Below are positions 35,002 through 44,787 of a DNA stretch of 64,000 bases, piece by piece (position 1 is the stretch's first letter; each line of letters opens with the position of its first letter). Both the position numbers and the translations under genes were made by a program. The stretch is from Variovorax paradoxus (GTDB taxonomy: Bacteria > Pseudomonadota > Gammaproteobacteria > Burkholderiales > Burkholderiaceae_C): positions 145,501-209,500 of the forward strand of contig NZ_JAGGNV010000001.1 of NCBI RefSeq assembly GCF_018614955.1, read 5' to 3'. A model generated the notes under the pieces. That model ran no database searches. It saw only the letters and a program-made list of their open reading frames with translations, and was not told the DNA's origin.

Positions 35002-35207
35002 CCCGCTTGCTGCGCCCGTGTCAGGACCGTTCGCACGGCGTAGCCGTCGCGGTACACGCCCTCGATCGTTCCCATGACGGGGTCGTTCGGGGCCGCCGTC
35101 ACGAACTTCTCGTCGTCGGTCCTGTAGACGACGATGGTGCGCGCCGAACGCGCACTCAGTGTGCGGGCGACGCCGGTGGCTTGATTCAACGTGCGATAAG
35201 TATTCAT
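34998..35207 (-). CDS. Small conserved-looking hypothetical protein (69 aa)
   Basis: ATG 35207 has AAAGGGGAC upstream. The product is a soluble protein of about 7.5 kDa with RTIVVYRTDDEKFVTAAPND and EGVYRDGYAVRTVL segments, suggesting a small beta-rich fold. No family was recognised. The coding signal is fair: good start region, plausible amino-acid composition and convergent position with the upstream enzyme. Confidence 0.55.
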   Translation of the reverse strand: MNTYRTLNQATGVARTLSARSARTIVVYRTDDEKFVTAAPNDPVMGTIEGVYRDGYAVRTVLTRAQQAG

Positions 35208-35329
35208 GCAAGTCCCCTTTGGCGGGCGAATGCTAACGCGAAGGTACTCATGCAGGGCGGCGCCGAAGATCGGGCTCGGTCCCAATACGGCAAAAGGCCA
35301 CACTTTTCGCGGCTAAGTGAGCCGGGGCG

Positions 35330-36508
35330 CTATCCCGCCATGCGCTCCGCCAGCGCGATCAAGGACCGATCCGTCCCCGCCGGCCCGAGGAGCGAAATGC
35401 CCAGCGGCGCGCCCTCGCGCTGCGCCAGCGGCATCGAGAGTTGCGGAAAACCGCTGAGTCCCGCCACGCACAGCATGCGGATCGCGCGGTTGCGATAGTC
35501 CTCGAGGCTGCTGTCGGCGGCGTCGCGCCGCGGCGCGATGTCGGGCATGGTGGGCATCAGCAGGACGCCGTCGGTGCCGAGCAGTTCCGCGAGCTGGGTG
35601 CGGAAGGCGATGCGGAAAGCGCGCGCGGCGTTGACCTGCTCGTCGCTCACATCGCGCGACCAGGCGAAGCGCTCGGCGACGCCGGGGCCGAGCGGCGGCG
35701 CGTAGCGCTCGATCAGCGGGCCGTCGGTGAGCCAGGATTCGCGCCCCTGCACGTAGCGGAAGTTCCAGTACATCGCGTCCCAGGATTCGAGCGCGACCTC
35801 GACCGGCGAAGCCTTGCCGAGCAGCGACTGCACGCGCTCGGCCACGCCGTCGAGCGCGTCCTTGACCGGTGCCTCCAGCATCGCCCACAGGTCCGTCGGC
35901 CACAAGAGCCGCGGCTTGGCCGGCAGCGGCACGGCATCGGCTCCGAGCAGCACGTCGGCCACGCGCGCGAAGGTGCCGGCATCGCGCGCGAACCAGCCGC
36001 AGGTGTCGAGGCTGGGCGCGAGGTCGAGTGCGCCTTCGAGGCTGACGCGGCCGTGCGTGGGGCGCAGGCCGTACAGGCCGCAATGGTTGGCCGGCGCGCG
36101 CACCGAGCCGCCGGTATCGGTGCCGAGCGCGAAGTCGCACAGGCCCGAAGACACGGCAGAGGCCGAGCCCGAGGACGATCCGCCCGTGATCCGGTCCCTG
36201 GCCGCGCCGTTGATCGGCGCGCCGAAGTGCGCGTTGTTGCCGTTCATCGAGAACGCGAGCTCGTCGGTCACGGTCTTGCCGGCGAAGCGGGCGCCGGCAT
36301 CGAGCAGCTTCTGCACGGTCGGCGCGGTGCGCGTCTTGATGCCAGACATCGCGAGCACGATGGGGCTGCCGCCGCCGGTCGGGTAGCCAGCCACGTCGAA
36401 CAAGTCCTTGACGCCGAAGCGCAGCTCGGCCAGCGGGCCGGTCGGCGCGCCGCGGACGGGCACGTCGGGGTAGGGGACGAAGGCGTAGGCGGGATCGTGC
36501 AATGGCAT
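35330..36508 (-). CDS. Amidase (amidase-signature family)
   Basis: The 392-aa enzyme has the Ser-cisSer-Lys triad regions: Lys34 in RFGVKDLFDV, the ITGGSSSGSASA loop and nucleophile Ser134 in LGTDTGGSVRAPA. It hydrolyses a carboxamide or amide bond. It is shorter than many family members, lacking part of the C-terminal region. It is the last gene of the dipeptide-type importer operon, 21 bp after the DppD-like gene, so it may process the imported compound in the cytoplasm. Confidence 0.88.
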   Translation of the reverse strand: MPLHDPAYAFVPYPDVPVRGAPTGPLAELRFGVKDLFDVAGYPTGGGSPIVLAMSGIKTRTAPTVQKLLDAGARFAGKTVTDELAFSMNGNNAHFGAPINGAARDRITGGSSSGSASAVSSGLCDFALGTDTGGSVRAPANHCGLYGLRPTHGRVSLEGALDLAPSLDTCGWFARDAGTFARVADVLLGADAVPLPAKPRLLWPTDLWAMLEAPVKDALDGVAERVQSLLGKASPVEVALESWDAMYWNFRYVQGRESWLTDGPLIERYAPPLGPGVAERFAWSRDVSDEQVNAARAFRIAFRTQLAELLGTDGVLLMPTMPDIAPRRDAADSSLEDYRNRAIRMLCVAGLSGFPQLSMPLAQREGAPLGISLLGPAGTDRSLIALAERMAG

Positions 36509-36529
36509 GGTGAAGTGTTGAAGTGAGGT

Positions 36530-37570
36530 TCAGGCGACGACCACCGGCGCGATGGCCGCGGCGGCGCCGGTATGGATGCAGCGCGCGCGGTGGCCCGGTG
36601 CGAGTTCGACCACCGGCGGCTGCGCTGCGCGGCAGGCCTCGCTCGCGAGCGCACAGCGCTCGGCAAAGGCGCAGCCCGGTGGCAGCGCCGACAGGTCGGG
36701 CGGCGCGCCGCCGATGGTTTCGAGTCGGCTGCCGCGCGCCAGCGCGCCGTGGGCGCGGCTCTTCAAGAGCGCGATCGTGTACGGATGCCGCGGCGAACGG
36801 ATCAGCTCGCGCGCCGTGCCTTCCTCGACGATGCGGCCGGCATACATCACGGCGATGCGGTCGGCCACCTCGACGGCGGCGCCGATGTCGTGCGTGACGA
36901 AGACCACCGACAGGCCCAGGTCGCGCTGCAGCTCGCGCAGGAGCAGCAGGATCTGGATCTGCACGGTGGCGTCGAGCGCGGTGGTGGGTTCGTCGGCCAG
37001 AAGCAGCTGCGGCCGGCAGGCCAGGGCCAGCGCGATCATCGCGCGCTGCCGCATGCCGCCCGACATCTCGTGCGGATAGGCCGCAAGGCGGCGCTCGGGA
37101 CTCGGGATGCGCACGCGCTCGAACAGCTCCAGCGCGCGTTGGCGCGCCTCGGCGGCGGACACGGGTTCGTGCCGGCGGATCGATTCGACGATCTGCGCGC
37201 CGACCGAATAGACCGGGTCCAGCGCCAAGAGCGGCTCCTGGAAGATCATCGAGGCCACCTTGCCGCGAAAATCCATGAGCTCGGCCTGCGCCATCGCCAG
37301 CACGTCGCGGCCCGCCACGCGGACCTGGCCGCCGATGCGCGTGCGGCGCTCCGGATGCAGGCGCAGCAGGGTGCGCATGGTCACGCTCTTGCCCGAGCCC
37401 GATTCGCCGATCAGCGCGACCACTTCGCCGCGCTGCACCTCGAGGCTCACGCCGCTCACGGCATGCACGGGCTTGCGGCCGCCTGTGAAGCTGACGCTGA
37501 GCTCGCGCAGGCTCACCATGGGTTCAGGCGCGCAGGAGGCTGTTGATGAAGTGTCGGACATGGAAGTCAT
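36530..37570 (-). CDS. Dipeptide/oligopeptide ABC transporter ATPase (DppD-like)
   Basis: The 346-aa ATPase has Walker [13 protein letters not shown]-loop [13 protein letters not shown], signature [14 protein letters not shown] and Walker [15 protein letters not shown]-terminal OppD/DppD cysteine region ([15 protein letters not shown]) often holds a cluster. ATG 37570 overlaps the DppF-like stop by 4 bp; an alternative ATG lies at 37561. With the DppF-like partner it powers the importer. Confidence 0.92.
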   Translation of the reverse strand: MTSMSDTSSTASCAPEPMVSLRELSVSFTGGRKPVHAVSGVSLEVQRGEVVALIGESGSGKSVTMRTLLRLHPERRTRIGGQVRVAGRDVLAMAQAELMDFRGKVASMIFQEPLLALDPVYSVGAQIVESIRRHEPVSAAEARQRALELFERVRIPSPERRLAAYPHEMSGGMRQRAMIALALACRPQLLLADEPTTALDATVQIQILLLLRELQRDLGLSVVFVTHDIGAAVEVADRIAVMYAGRIVEEGTARELIRSPRHPYTIALLKSRAHGALARGSRLETIGGAPPDLSALPPGCAFAERCALASEACRAAQPPVVELAPGHRARCIHTGAAAAIAPVVVA

Positions 37571-38604
37571 GCGGCCTGCGCCAGCGCTCGAGCCATCGGA
37601 TGCCCGCTGCCCGGCTCGTGGATCAGGCAGCTCACGGCCTGCTGCGCGCCGGCGACAACGCGCGCCGGCACGCGCTGGCTGCACACCGGCGCGGCCAGCG
37701 CACAGCGCGGATGGAAGCGGCAGCCCGAAGGCGGATTGATCGGATTGGGCGGATCGCCGGCCAGCGCCGCTTCCTCGGTGCGGTGGTCGGGGTCCATCGA
37801 GGGCATCGACGACAGCAGGGCGCGCGTGTAGGGATGCGCCGGCGCTTCGTAGAGCGCGTTCGAGGAGCCGATCTCGGCCACCTGGCCCAGGTACATCACC
37901 ATCACGCGGTCGCTCATGTAGCGCACCACGTTCAGGTCGTGGCTGATGAAGAGGTAGGTGAGGCCGAACTCGGCCTTCAGATCCAGGAGCAGGTTGATCA
38001 CCTGCGCCTCGACCGACTTGTCGAGCGCCGACACGGCCTCGTCGAGGATCACCATGCGCGGCTGCAGGGCCAGTGCGCGCGCGATGTTCACGCGCTGGCG
38101 CTGGCCGCCGGAGAGCTCATGCGGATAACGCTCGGCAAAGCGCTGCGGCTCCAGGCCCACGCGCGCGAGCAGGTCGCGCGCGCGGTGCACCGCCTCGTTG
38201 CGCGCCACGCCGTGCACCTGCGGCCCGAAGGCGACCGAGTCCTCGATCGTGAGGCGCGGGTTCAGCGAGGCATAGCTGTCCTGGAACACCATCTGCACCC
38301 GGCGGCGGAATTCCTTCAGCGGCAGGTCGCGGCCGCCCACGGCGCGGCCGTCGAAGATCACCTCGCCGGCGGTCGGCGCGATGAGCTGCATCAGGAGCCG
38401 CGCGGTGGTCGACTTGCCGCAGCCCGATTCGCCGACCACGCCGAGCGTCTCGCCCTTCAGCACCTCGAAATCCACGCCGTCGACCGCGCGCACCACGCCG
38501 CCGCCGCGGCCCAGCGGGTCTTTCTTGAGCGGGAAGTGCTTCTGCAATCCGCGGACCGTGAGCAGGGGCTGCGCGGGGCCGCCGATGTCGTTGATTGCGT
38601 CCAT
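37567..38604 (-). CDS. Dipeptide/oligopeptide ABC transporter ATPase (DppF-like)
   Basis: The 345-aa ATPase has Walker A VVGESGCGKSTTA, QMVFQDSYASLNPR, signature HELSGGQRQRVNIA and Walker B MVILDEAVSALD. The C-terminal CxxxC region is GCRFHPRCALAAPVC. It is encoded 4 bp after the permease and overlaps the DppD-like gene. It is the second ATP-binding subunit of the same transporter. Confidence 0.93.
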   Translation of the reverse strand: MDAINDIGGPAQPLLTVRGLQKHFPLKKDPLGRGGGVVRAVDGVDFEVLKGETLGVVGESGCGKSTTARLLMQLIAPTAGEVIFDGRAVGGRDLPLKEFRRRVQMVFQDSYASLNPRLTIEDSVAFGPQVHGVARNEAVHRARDLLARVGLEPQRFAERYPHELSGGQRQRVNIARALALQPRMVILDEAVSALDKSVEAQVINLLLDLKAEFGLTYLFISHDLNVVRYMSDRVMVMYLGQVAEIGSSNALYEAPAHPYTRALLSSMPSMDPDHRTEEAALAGDPPNPINPPSGCRFHPRCALAAPVCSQRVPARVVAGAQQAVSCLIHEPGSGHPMARALAQAA

Positions 38605-38608
38605 CGGA

Positions 38609-39508
38609 TCAGCTCTTATTGTCCATCGCCGAGCGCAGGCCGTCGGAGAGCAGGTTGAAGGAGATCGAGGTGATGAAGATCATCACGCCCGGCAGGGCAG
38701 CCACCCAAGGCTGCACGTAGATCGCGGTGCGCAGGGTGTTGAGCATCAGGCCCCACTCGGGCTCCGGCGGCTTCACGCCCAGGCCCAGGAAGGAGAGGCC
38801 CGAGGCCAGGATCATCGAGACCGCGATCAGGCTGGTGGCGTAGACGAAGATCGGCCCCAGCACGTTGCCCAGCACGTGCACGCGCACGATGGTGAAGGCG
38901 CTGGCGCCCGAGGCGCGCGCGGCCTCCACGTAGTCGCGCCCGCGCACCTGCGTGGTCACGCTCTCGGCCACGCGCGCGATCTGCGGGATGAACACGATGG
39001 TCAGCGAGATCAGCGAGTTGACAACGCCCGCGCCGAGCACGCCCGACAGCGCGATCGCGAGCAGCACCGACGGGAAGGCATAGAACACGTCGATGGTGCG
39101 CATGATCGCGGTGTTGACGATGCCGCCCGCATAGCCCGCGAGGATGCCGATCGCCGCGCCGAGAATGAAGGCGCAGATCACCGGCGTGATGCCGATGAAG
39201 AGCGACAGCCGCGCGCCGACGATCAGGCGCGAGAGCATGTCGCGGCCCAGCTCGTCGCTGCCCAGCGGCAGGCCCTCGGTGCCGATCGGCTTGAGCCGCT
39301 TGAGCACCGACGATTGGTACGGGTCCGCCGGCGCCAGCCACGGGCCGAAGACGGCCAGCGCGATCAAGAGCAGCACGACCAGCGCCGCGCCCATCGCGAC
39401 CGGGTCGCGCGTGAAGCGCAGCATGGCGGAGGTCCAGTAGCCGCGCGAGCGCTGCATGGGCAGCGGTGAGACAGTCGAAGCAGAGATGGGGGCTGGCAGA
39501 GCCGACAT
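38609..39508 (-). CDS. Dipeptide/oligopeptide ABC transporter permease (DppC-like)
   Basis: The 299-aa membrane protein has the OppC/DppC layout: a cytoplasmic N-terminus, a first span (MGAALVVLLLIALAVFGPWL), then the transport domain with an EAA-type loop YVEAARASGASAFTIVRVHV. The DELGRDMLSRLIVGARLSL motif is characteristic. ATG 39508 begins MSALPAPISAS, 12 bp after the DppB-like stop. Confidence 0.92.
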   Translation of the reverse strand: MSALPAPISASTVSPLPMQRSRGYWTSAMLRFTRDPVAMGAALVVLLLIALAVFGPWLAPADPYQSSVLKRLKPIGTEGLPLGSDELGRDMLSRLIVGARLSLFIGITPVICAFILGAAIGILAGYAGGIVNTAIMRTIDVFYAFPSVLLAIALSGVLGAGVVNSLISLTIVFIPQIARVAESVTTQVRGRDYVEAARASGASAFTIVRVHVLGNVLGPIFVYATSLIAVSMILASGLSFLGLGVKPPEPEWGLMLNTLRTAIYVQPWVAALPGVMIFITSISFNLLSDGLRSAMDNKS

Positions 39509-39520
39509 GGTCGTTCTCGC

Positions 39521-40474
39521 TCAGGCGCGCGCGATGCGCGGGTCAAGTAAGGTTTGAAGCACGTCGACCAGCAGATTGAGCAGCACGAAGAACAGCGCCA
39601 GCACGAGGATCGTGCCCTGCAAGAGCGGCAGGTCGCGCTGGAAGATCGCGGAGTTCAGCAGGAAGCCGGTGCCGGGCCAGGAGAATACGGTCTCGATCAG
39701 GATCGAGCCGCCCAGCAGGTAGCCGAGCTGCAGGCCCATCACGGCCAGCGCGGTGGGCGCCGCGTTCTTCACCATGTGGCGGAACACGCCGAAGTGCGTG
39801 AGGCCCTTGGCGCGCAGCCCGACGATGAACTCCTGCTCGAGGATCTCGGCCACCAGCGCGCGCACGGTGCGCGCGATGATGCCCATCGGGATCACCGACA
39901 TCGTGAGCGCGGGCAGCACGAGGAACTGCAGGTGCTCCCATTCCCAGGCCCAGTCGCTCGAGCCGCCCGGGCCGGCGCCGGTGGCGGGCAGCCACATGAG
40001 CTGCGAGGAGAACACGATCACCATCACCATGCCCAGCCAGTAGTGCGGCACGCTCACGCCCAGCACCGACAGCATGGAGGCCGCGCGGTCGAGCCAGGAG
40101 TTGCGGAAGTAGCCGGCGACGAAGCCGAACAGGCAGCCGAGCACGAAGCCGATCGCGGTCGCGACCACCGCCAGGCGCAGCGTGTTGCCGACCGCGGTCA
40201 GCACCTCGCCCGCCACCGCGCGGTTGCTCGCGATCGAGACGCCCAGGTCGCCGTGCATCGCGCGCCAAACCCACAGCGCGAACTGCTCGGGCAGCGAGCG
40301 GTTGAAGCCGTAGAGCTCGCGCAGCTGCGCCTGCAGGTCTGCCGAGGCATCGGGCGGCAGGATCGACACCAGCGGATCGCCCGGCGCCAGGTGCACGAGC
40401 GCGAAGCACACGAAAGCCACGCCGATCATGATCGGGATGGCATAGAAGACGCGGCGCAGCAGGTAGGCGAACAT
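39521..40474 (-). CDS. Dipeptide/oligopeptide ABC transporter permease (DppB-like)
   Basis: The 317-aa permease has the DppB hallmarks MFAYLLRRVFYAIPIMIGV, FALVHLAPGDPL, an EAA-like segment LRAKGLTHFGVFRHMVKNAA and GGSILIETVFSWPGTGFLL. It forms the channel with the DppC-like protein. It lies 13 bp downstream of the binding-protein gene. Confidence 0.93.
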   Translation of the reverse strand: MFAYLLRRVFYAIPIMIGVAFVCFALVHLAPGDPLVSILPPDASADLQAQLRELYGFNRSLPEQFALWVWRAMHGDLGVSIASNRAVAGEVLTAVGNTLRLAVVATAIGFVLGCLFGFVAGYFRNSWLDRAASMLSVLGVSVPHYWLGMVMVIVFSSQLMWLPATGAGPGGSSDWAWEWEHLQFLVLPALTMSVIPMGIIARTVRALVAEILEQEFIVGLRAKGLTHFGVFRHMVKNAAPTALAVMGLQLGYLLGGSILIETVFSWPGTGFLLNSAIFQRDLPLLQGTILVLALFFVLLNLLVDVLQTLLDPRIARA

Positions 40475-40487
40475 GCGGCTGGGGGCC

Positions 40488-42155
40488 TCAATCCATCGTC
40501 ATCGTCGCAATGTCGATGAACCAGCTCTTGGGCTGCACCACGTTCTTGACCTTGGCCGACAGCGCTCGCGGCCCGACGTCGTGCGCGATCCAGACGAAGG
40601 GCGCGTCGTCCACGATGTACGCATGCAGCTTGGCGAGCGCGGCGTCGCGCGCCTTGTCGTCGAAGCTGGTGCGGGCGTCGGCCACCAGCTTGTCGACCTC
40701 GGGGCTGCCGTAGTAGCCCCAGTTGTTCGACACCGGCGGGAAGGCCTTGGTGCTCACGAAGCGCACCATCGCGAAGAAGGGGTCCATCGCCGCGAAGCTC
40801 ACGTTGGTGGCGTTGGCGCCGTTGGCCGATGCGTCCTTGGCGCCCTTGCGCCAGTTGGTGAACAGCGTGTTCCATTCGATCACGTCGAACTGCACGTCGA
40901 AGAAGCATTGCTTCAGCGACTGCTGCACGAACTCGTTCATCGGCAGCGGCTGCATCTGGCCCGAGCCCGAGGCCGAGATCTGCACCTTGACCTTCACCGG
41001 CTTCGCGGCCGAGAAGCCGGCCTGCGTCATGAGTGCCTGCGCGGCCTTCACGTCGTACTTCATGTCGAACTTGGGATTGCCCCACCACGGATGGCCCGGC
41101 GCCACCGTGCCCTTGGGCTCGGCCATCATGCCGCCCAGCAATTGCTTGAGGCCGCCGCGGTCGACGCAGAGGTTGGCTGCCTGGCGCACGCGCTTGTCGA
41201 GCCAGGGCGAGCCTTCGACGAAGGAGAGCTGCCAGGGCCACACGTGCGGCTGTGCGTTCGAGTAGATCTTGAAGCCGCGCTGCGTGATCTGCGGCATCGC
41301 ATCGGGCGCGGGGGCCTCGATCCAGTCGACCTGGCCGCCCAGCAGCGCGGCCGTACGCGCATTGGCCTCGGGCATCGGCAGCATCACGACCTTGTCGATC
41401 TTCGGCACGCGCTTAGCATCCCAGTAGCTCTTGTTGGCGGCCAGTTCCAGGCGCTCGCGCGCGACGAAGCGCGTGACCTTGAAGGGCCCCGAGCCCGCCG
41501 GGTCGGCCGCGAAGGCGGTCCATGCGGCCTTGGAGCGCTCGGCTGGCACCGTCACGCTGGCCGGCACGGCCTTCAGCTTGGCGTCCCACTGAGCCGGCGA
41601 GGCCATGAACAGGTTGGTGAGGTTGATCGGCAGGAAGGCGTCGGGCTCGCTGGTGGTGAGCTCGATCGTCAGGTCGTCGACCTTGCGGGCGCTCTTGAGC
41701 GTGGGCATGCGCGAGGCCGTCACGCCGACCTGGCTGGGGTCGAACTGCGGCGCTTCCTTGTCGAGCACCTTGGCCACGTTCCAGACCACCGCGTCGGCAT
41801 TGAAGGCCGAGCCGTCATGGAACTTGACGCCGGGGCGCAGCTTGAAGACCCACTTGGTCTTGTCCTTCGCGTCCACCGCCCAGGAGGTCGCGAGCGCAGG
41901 GATCACCACGCTGGGCGCGTCGGACTTGGAGAGGTCCCATTGCGTGAGCGAGTCGTAGATCGGGATGCCGGTGAAGCGGTTGCCCTCGAAGCCCTGGTCG
42001 GGCTGGCCCAGCGTGCGCGGAATGTCGGCGGCGGTCATCGCGATGCGCAGCGTTTTTTCCTGGGCGAAGGCGGCGGGGTGCGCCAGCGCCACCGTCAGCA
42101 GGGCGGCGCAGGCGGCCAGGGGTTTCAGGGGCAGTTGGGAAATCGCACGCTTCAC
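40488..42155 (-). CDS. ABC transporter family-5 substrate-binding protein
   Basis: The 555-aa periplasmic protein has a signal peptide (hydrophobic core LAACAALLTVALAHPAAFAQ, cleaved after AFAQ) and the SBP_bac_5 fold with KWVFKLRPGVKFHDGSAFNA. It is the first gene of the minus-strand operon SBP, DppB, DppC, DppF, DppD, amidase. It binds a peptide-like or amide substrate. The exact ligand is not evident, and the amidase suggests it may not be a simple dipeptide. Confidence 0.92.
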   Translation of the reverse strand: MKRAISQLPLKPLAACAALLTVALAHPAAFAQEKTLRIAMTAADIPRTLGQPDQGFEGNRFTGIPIYDSLTQWDLSKSDAPSVVIPALATSWAVDAKDKTKWVFKLRPGVKFHDGSAFNADAVVWNVAKVLDKEAPQFDPSQVGVTASRMPTLKSARKVDDLTIELTTSEPDAFLPINLTNLFMASPAQWDAKLKAVPASVTVPAERSKAAWTAFAADPAGSGPFKVTRFVARERLELAANKSYWDAKRVPKIDKVVMLPMPEANARTAALLGGQVDWIEAPAPDAMPQITQRGFKIYSNAQPHVWPWQLSFVEGSPWLDKRVRQAANLCVDRGGLKQLLGGMMAEPKGTVAPGHPWWGNPKFDMKYDVKAAQALMTQAGFSAAKPVKVKVQISASGSGQMQPLPMNEFVQQSLKQCFFDVQFDVIEWNTLFTNWRKGAKDASANGANATNVSFAAMDPFFAMVRFVSTKAFPPVSNNWGYYGSPEVDKLVADARTSFDDKARDAALAKLHAYIVDDAPFVWIAHDVGPRALSAKVKNVVQPKSWFIDIATMTMD

Positions 42156-42245
42156 GTAGAACTCCTGTTGAGGGCAAAAACGAATTCATGAGAAGTCATG
42201 CACGAGCCGTGCCAGCGCGGGTTTCCGCGGGCGACAATCCCCCTC

Positions 42246-43286
42246 ATGAAAAGCCCTGCCGATACCCTCACCATCACCCGCCCCGACGACTGGCACCTGC
42301 ATGTGCGCGACGGCGCCGCGCTCGAGGCCGTGGTGCCGCATTCGGCGCGCCAGTTCGGGCGCGCGCTGATCATGCCCAACCTGCGCCCGCCGGTGACCAG
42401 CACCGAGCAGGCCATTGCCTACCGCGACCGCATCCGCGCCGCCGTGCCCGAGGGCCTGAGCTTCGAGCCGGTCATGTCGCTGTACCTGACCGACAAGCTG
42501 CCGCCCGAGGAAGTCGCACGCGCCGCCGCGGCCGGCGTGTGCGCTCTCAAGCTCTACCCGGCCGGTGCCACCACCAACAGCGATGCCGGCGTGACCGACA
42601 TCCGCAATACCTACAAGACGCTCGAAGCGATGCAGAAGCACAACCTGCTGCTGCTGGTGCATGGCGAGGTGACGGACCCGGCGGTCGACCTCTTCGACCG
42701 CGAGGCCGTGTTCATCGACCGCGTCATGATTCCGCTGCGCCGCGACTTCCCCGAGCTCAAGGTGGTGTTCGAGCACCTGACGACCAAGGAGGGCGCCCAC
42801 TACGTGCGCGATGCCGGCCGCTTCACAGCCGCCACCATCACCGCCCACCACCTGCTCTACAACCGCAACGCCATCTTCACCGGCGGCATCCGGCCGCACT
42901 ACTACTGCCTGCCTGTGCTCAAGCGCGAGACGCACCGCGTCGCGCTGGTCGACGCCGCCACCAGCGGCAGCGACCGCTTCTTCCTCGGCACCGACAGCGC
43001 GCCGCATCCGGCGCACCTCAAGGAGCACGCGCTGGGCTGCGCCGGCTGCTACACCGCGCTGACCGCGCTCGAGCTCTATGCCGAGGCTTTCGACCATGCC
43101 GGCGCGCTCGACAAGCTCGAAGGCTTCGCGAGCTTCCACGGCGCCGACTTCTACGGCCTGCAGCGCAACACCGACACCGTGACGCTGAAGCGCGAAAGCT
43201 GGACCGTGCCGGAAGCGGTGCCGTATGGCGATGCGACCCTCAAACCCTTGCGCGGCGGCGAAACCGTGGCGTGGAGACTGGCATGA
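42246..43286 (+). CDS. pyrC: Dihydroorotase (class II)
   Basis: The 346-aa zinc enzyme closes carbamoyl-aspartate to dihydroorotate in pyrimidine synthesis. The metal motif is [10 protein letters not shown], the carboxylated-Lys region is [16 protein letters not shown], and later His motifs are FEHLTTKEG and [10 protein letters not shown]; the catalytic Asp is in [12 protein letters not shown] 42246 at [14 protein letters not shown] is the natural start. It overlaps the NYN-domain gene by 4 bp. Confidence 0.95.
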   Translation: MKSPADTLTITRPDDWHLHVRDGAALEAVVPHSARQFGRALIMPNLRPPVTSTEQAIAYRDRIRAAVPEGLSFEPVMSLYLTDKLPPEEVARAAAAGVCALKLYPAGATTNSDAGVTDIRNTYKTLEAMQKHNLLLLVHGEVTDPAVDLFDREAVFIDRVMIPLRRDFPELKVVFEHLTTKEGAHYVRDAGRFTAATITAHHLLYNRNAIFTGGIRPHYYCLPVLKRETHRVALVDAATSGSDRFFLGTDSAPHPAHLKEHALGCAGCYTALTALELYAEAFDHAGALDKLEGFASFHGADFYGLQRNTDTVTLKRESWTVPEAVPYGDATLKPLRGGETVAWRLA

Positions 43287-44026
43287 TCCCCACCCCGTGC
43301 GTGATGCTGCTGATCGACGCCGACAACGTCTCGTCCGACGTGATCGAGCAGGCCGTGCAGCGCACGATGGCCGAGCACGGCGCCATCCATGTGCGGCGCG
43401 CGTACTGCAATGCCGAGACCGCGCTCAAGCAGCAGGCCCTCTTCAAGCGGCTCTCCGTTCGGCCGATGGTCAACCTGTCGGCCGGCAAGAACAGCACCGA
43501 CATCGCGCTCGCAGTCGATGCCATGGATCTCGCGGTGGCCGAGCGTCCCGACATCGTGGTGCTGGTGTCCTCCGATTCCGACTTCGCGCCGCTGGTGATC
43601 CGGCTGCGGGAAAAAGGCTGCCGCGTCTGCGGCATCGGCCAGCAGGGCAAGACCGGCGACGAGACCGTCGCGGTCTACGACAGTTTCATCGACCTGCAGC
43701 ACCATCAGTCCGACCGGCCGGCCGCCGCCGAGCCGGCGGCCAAGCGGGCGCCGCGTGCACCGCGCCGCGCCAAGGCCCCGGCACCGCCCGTGGCGCGCAT
43801 GCCCGTGCTGCCGGAGGACGTGCTGCGCATCCTCGACGCCGTGCCCGAACTGGGTGCGGGCGGCAAGATCGAGCTCAACCACGCGGCCGAGCGGCTGCGC
43901 GGCGCCAAGCTGCTGGGCAAGAGCGCGAGCTCGCCCAAGCTGTTCAAGAAATACCCCGAGCTGTTCGCGCTGACGCCGGAGAAGACGCCCAACAAGGTGC
44001 AGTACGTCGGCCCGCTGCCGTCGTGA
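43283..44026 (+). CDS. NYN-domain protein (LabA/DUF88-like) with C-terminal OST-HTH region
   Basis: The 247-aa protein has an N-terminal PIN-like NYN nuclease domain with conserved acids: [25 protein letters not shown] and [13 protein letters not shown]. After an Ala/Pro-rich linker ([20 protein letters not shown]) there is a C-terminal helical region resembling an OST-HTH/LOTUS RNA-binding domain. It probably cleaves or binds RNA. It is translationally coupled to pyrC (ATGA overlap) and to the DUF3025 gene. Confidence 0.85.
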   Translation: MIPTPCVMLLIDADNVSSDVIEQAVQRTMAEHGAIHVRRAYCNAETALKQQALFKRLSVRPMVNLSAGKNSTDIALAVDAMDLAVAERPDIVVLVSSDSDFAPLVIRLREKGCRVCGIGQQGKTGDETVAVYDSFIDLQHHQSDRPAAAEPAAKRAPRAPRRAKAPAPPVARMPVLPEDVLRILDAVPELGAGGKIELNHAAERLRGAKLLGKSASSPKLFKKYPELFALTPEKTPNKVQYVGPLPS

Positions 44027-44787
44027 ACCCTGCTTGGCCGCTCGATACGGCGCGGCCCTGGCTGGCGCCCTATGCACGGCGTGCGGCCGTTGCCGGCGCG
44101 GCGATGGCGCAAGGCCTCGGCGCGGCAGAGGCGCTGTCGAGCGAACCGGTGCCCATCGAGCTGTCGGCCGGCGTCTTGCGCTTCGTGCCCGCGCACGCGG
44201 CGCCCGACGACGAGGCCTACGAAGCCTTCATCTTCCGCACCGCGCAGGTGCCCACGCGCGACAACCTGCACGACTTCTTCAACGGCCTCGTGTGGCTGCA
44301 TTTCCCTCTGGCCAAGCGGCGCCTCAACGCGCTGCAGGCGGCCGAGATCGCGCGCGCCGGCATCGGCGCCGTGCGTGGGCCGCTGCGCGATGCGCTCACG
44401 CTCTTCGACGAGAACGGCGCCGTGTTCGATGCGCCGCCTGCCTTGTGGGAAGCCTTGCTCGCGCGCGACTGGCAGCGGCTCTTCGTGGCCGAGCGGGCCT
44501 TGTGGCGCGAGGCGCGCTTGCTGGTCTTCGGCCACGCCTTGCTCGAAAAGCTGAGCTCGCCGCGCAAGCCGATGACGGCGCATGTGCTGTGCGCGCCCGG
44601 CGCCAGCCCATCGATTCCGATCGACGATGCGCGGATCGCGGCTGCGCTGGACCCCGCACACCTCGCGAGCAAGCCCTTCGCCCCGCTGCCCGTGCTCGGC
44701 GTGCCCGGATGGTGGGCGCCGAACGAAACCGCAGGCTTCTACGCCGACGCCGAAGTGTTCAGGCCACCGCAGCCGTCGCGGCGCTGA
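44023..44787 (+). CDS. DUF3025-family protein
   Basis: The 254-aa protein matches DUF3025 by segments such as RDNLHDFFNGLVWLHFPLAK and FGHALLEKLSSPRKPMTAH and the C-terminal FAPLPVLGVPGWWAPNE. The function is unknown. The start is GTG 44023, overlapping the NYN stop (GTGA). Its last 29 bp overlap the 3' end of tphA1 on the opposite strand, so the two transcripts converge and overlap. Confidence 0.85.
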   Translation: MNPAWPLDTARPWLAPYARRAAVAGAAMAQGLGAAEALSSEPVPIELSAGVLRFVPAHAAPDDEAYEAFIFRTAQVPTRDNLHDFFNGLVWLHFPLAKRRLNALQAAEIARAGIGAVRGPLRDALTLFDENGAVFDAPPALWEALLARDWQRLFVAERALWREARLLVFGHALLEKLSSPRKPMTAHVLCAPGASPSIPIDDARIAAALDPAHLASKPFAPLPVLGVPGWWAPNETAGFYADAEVFRPPQPSRR

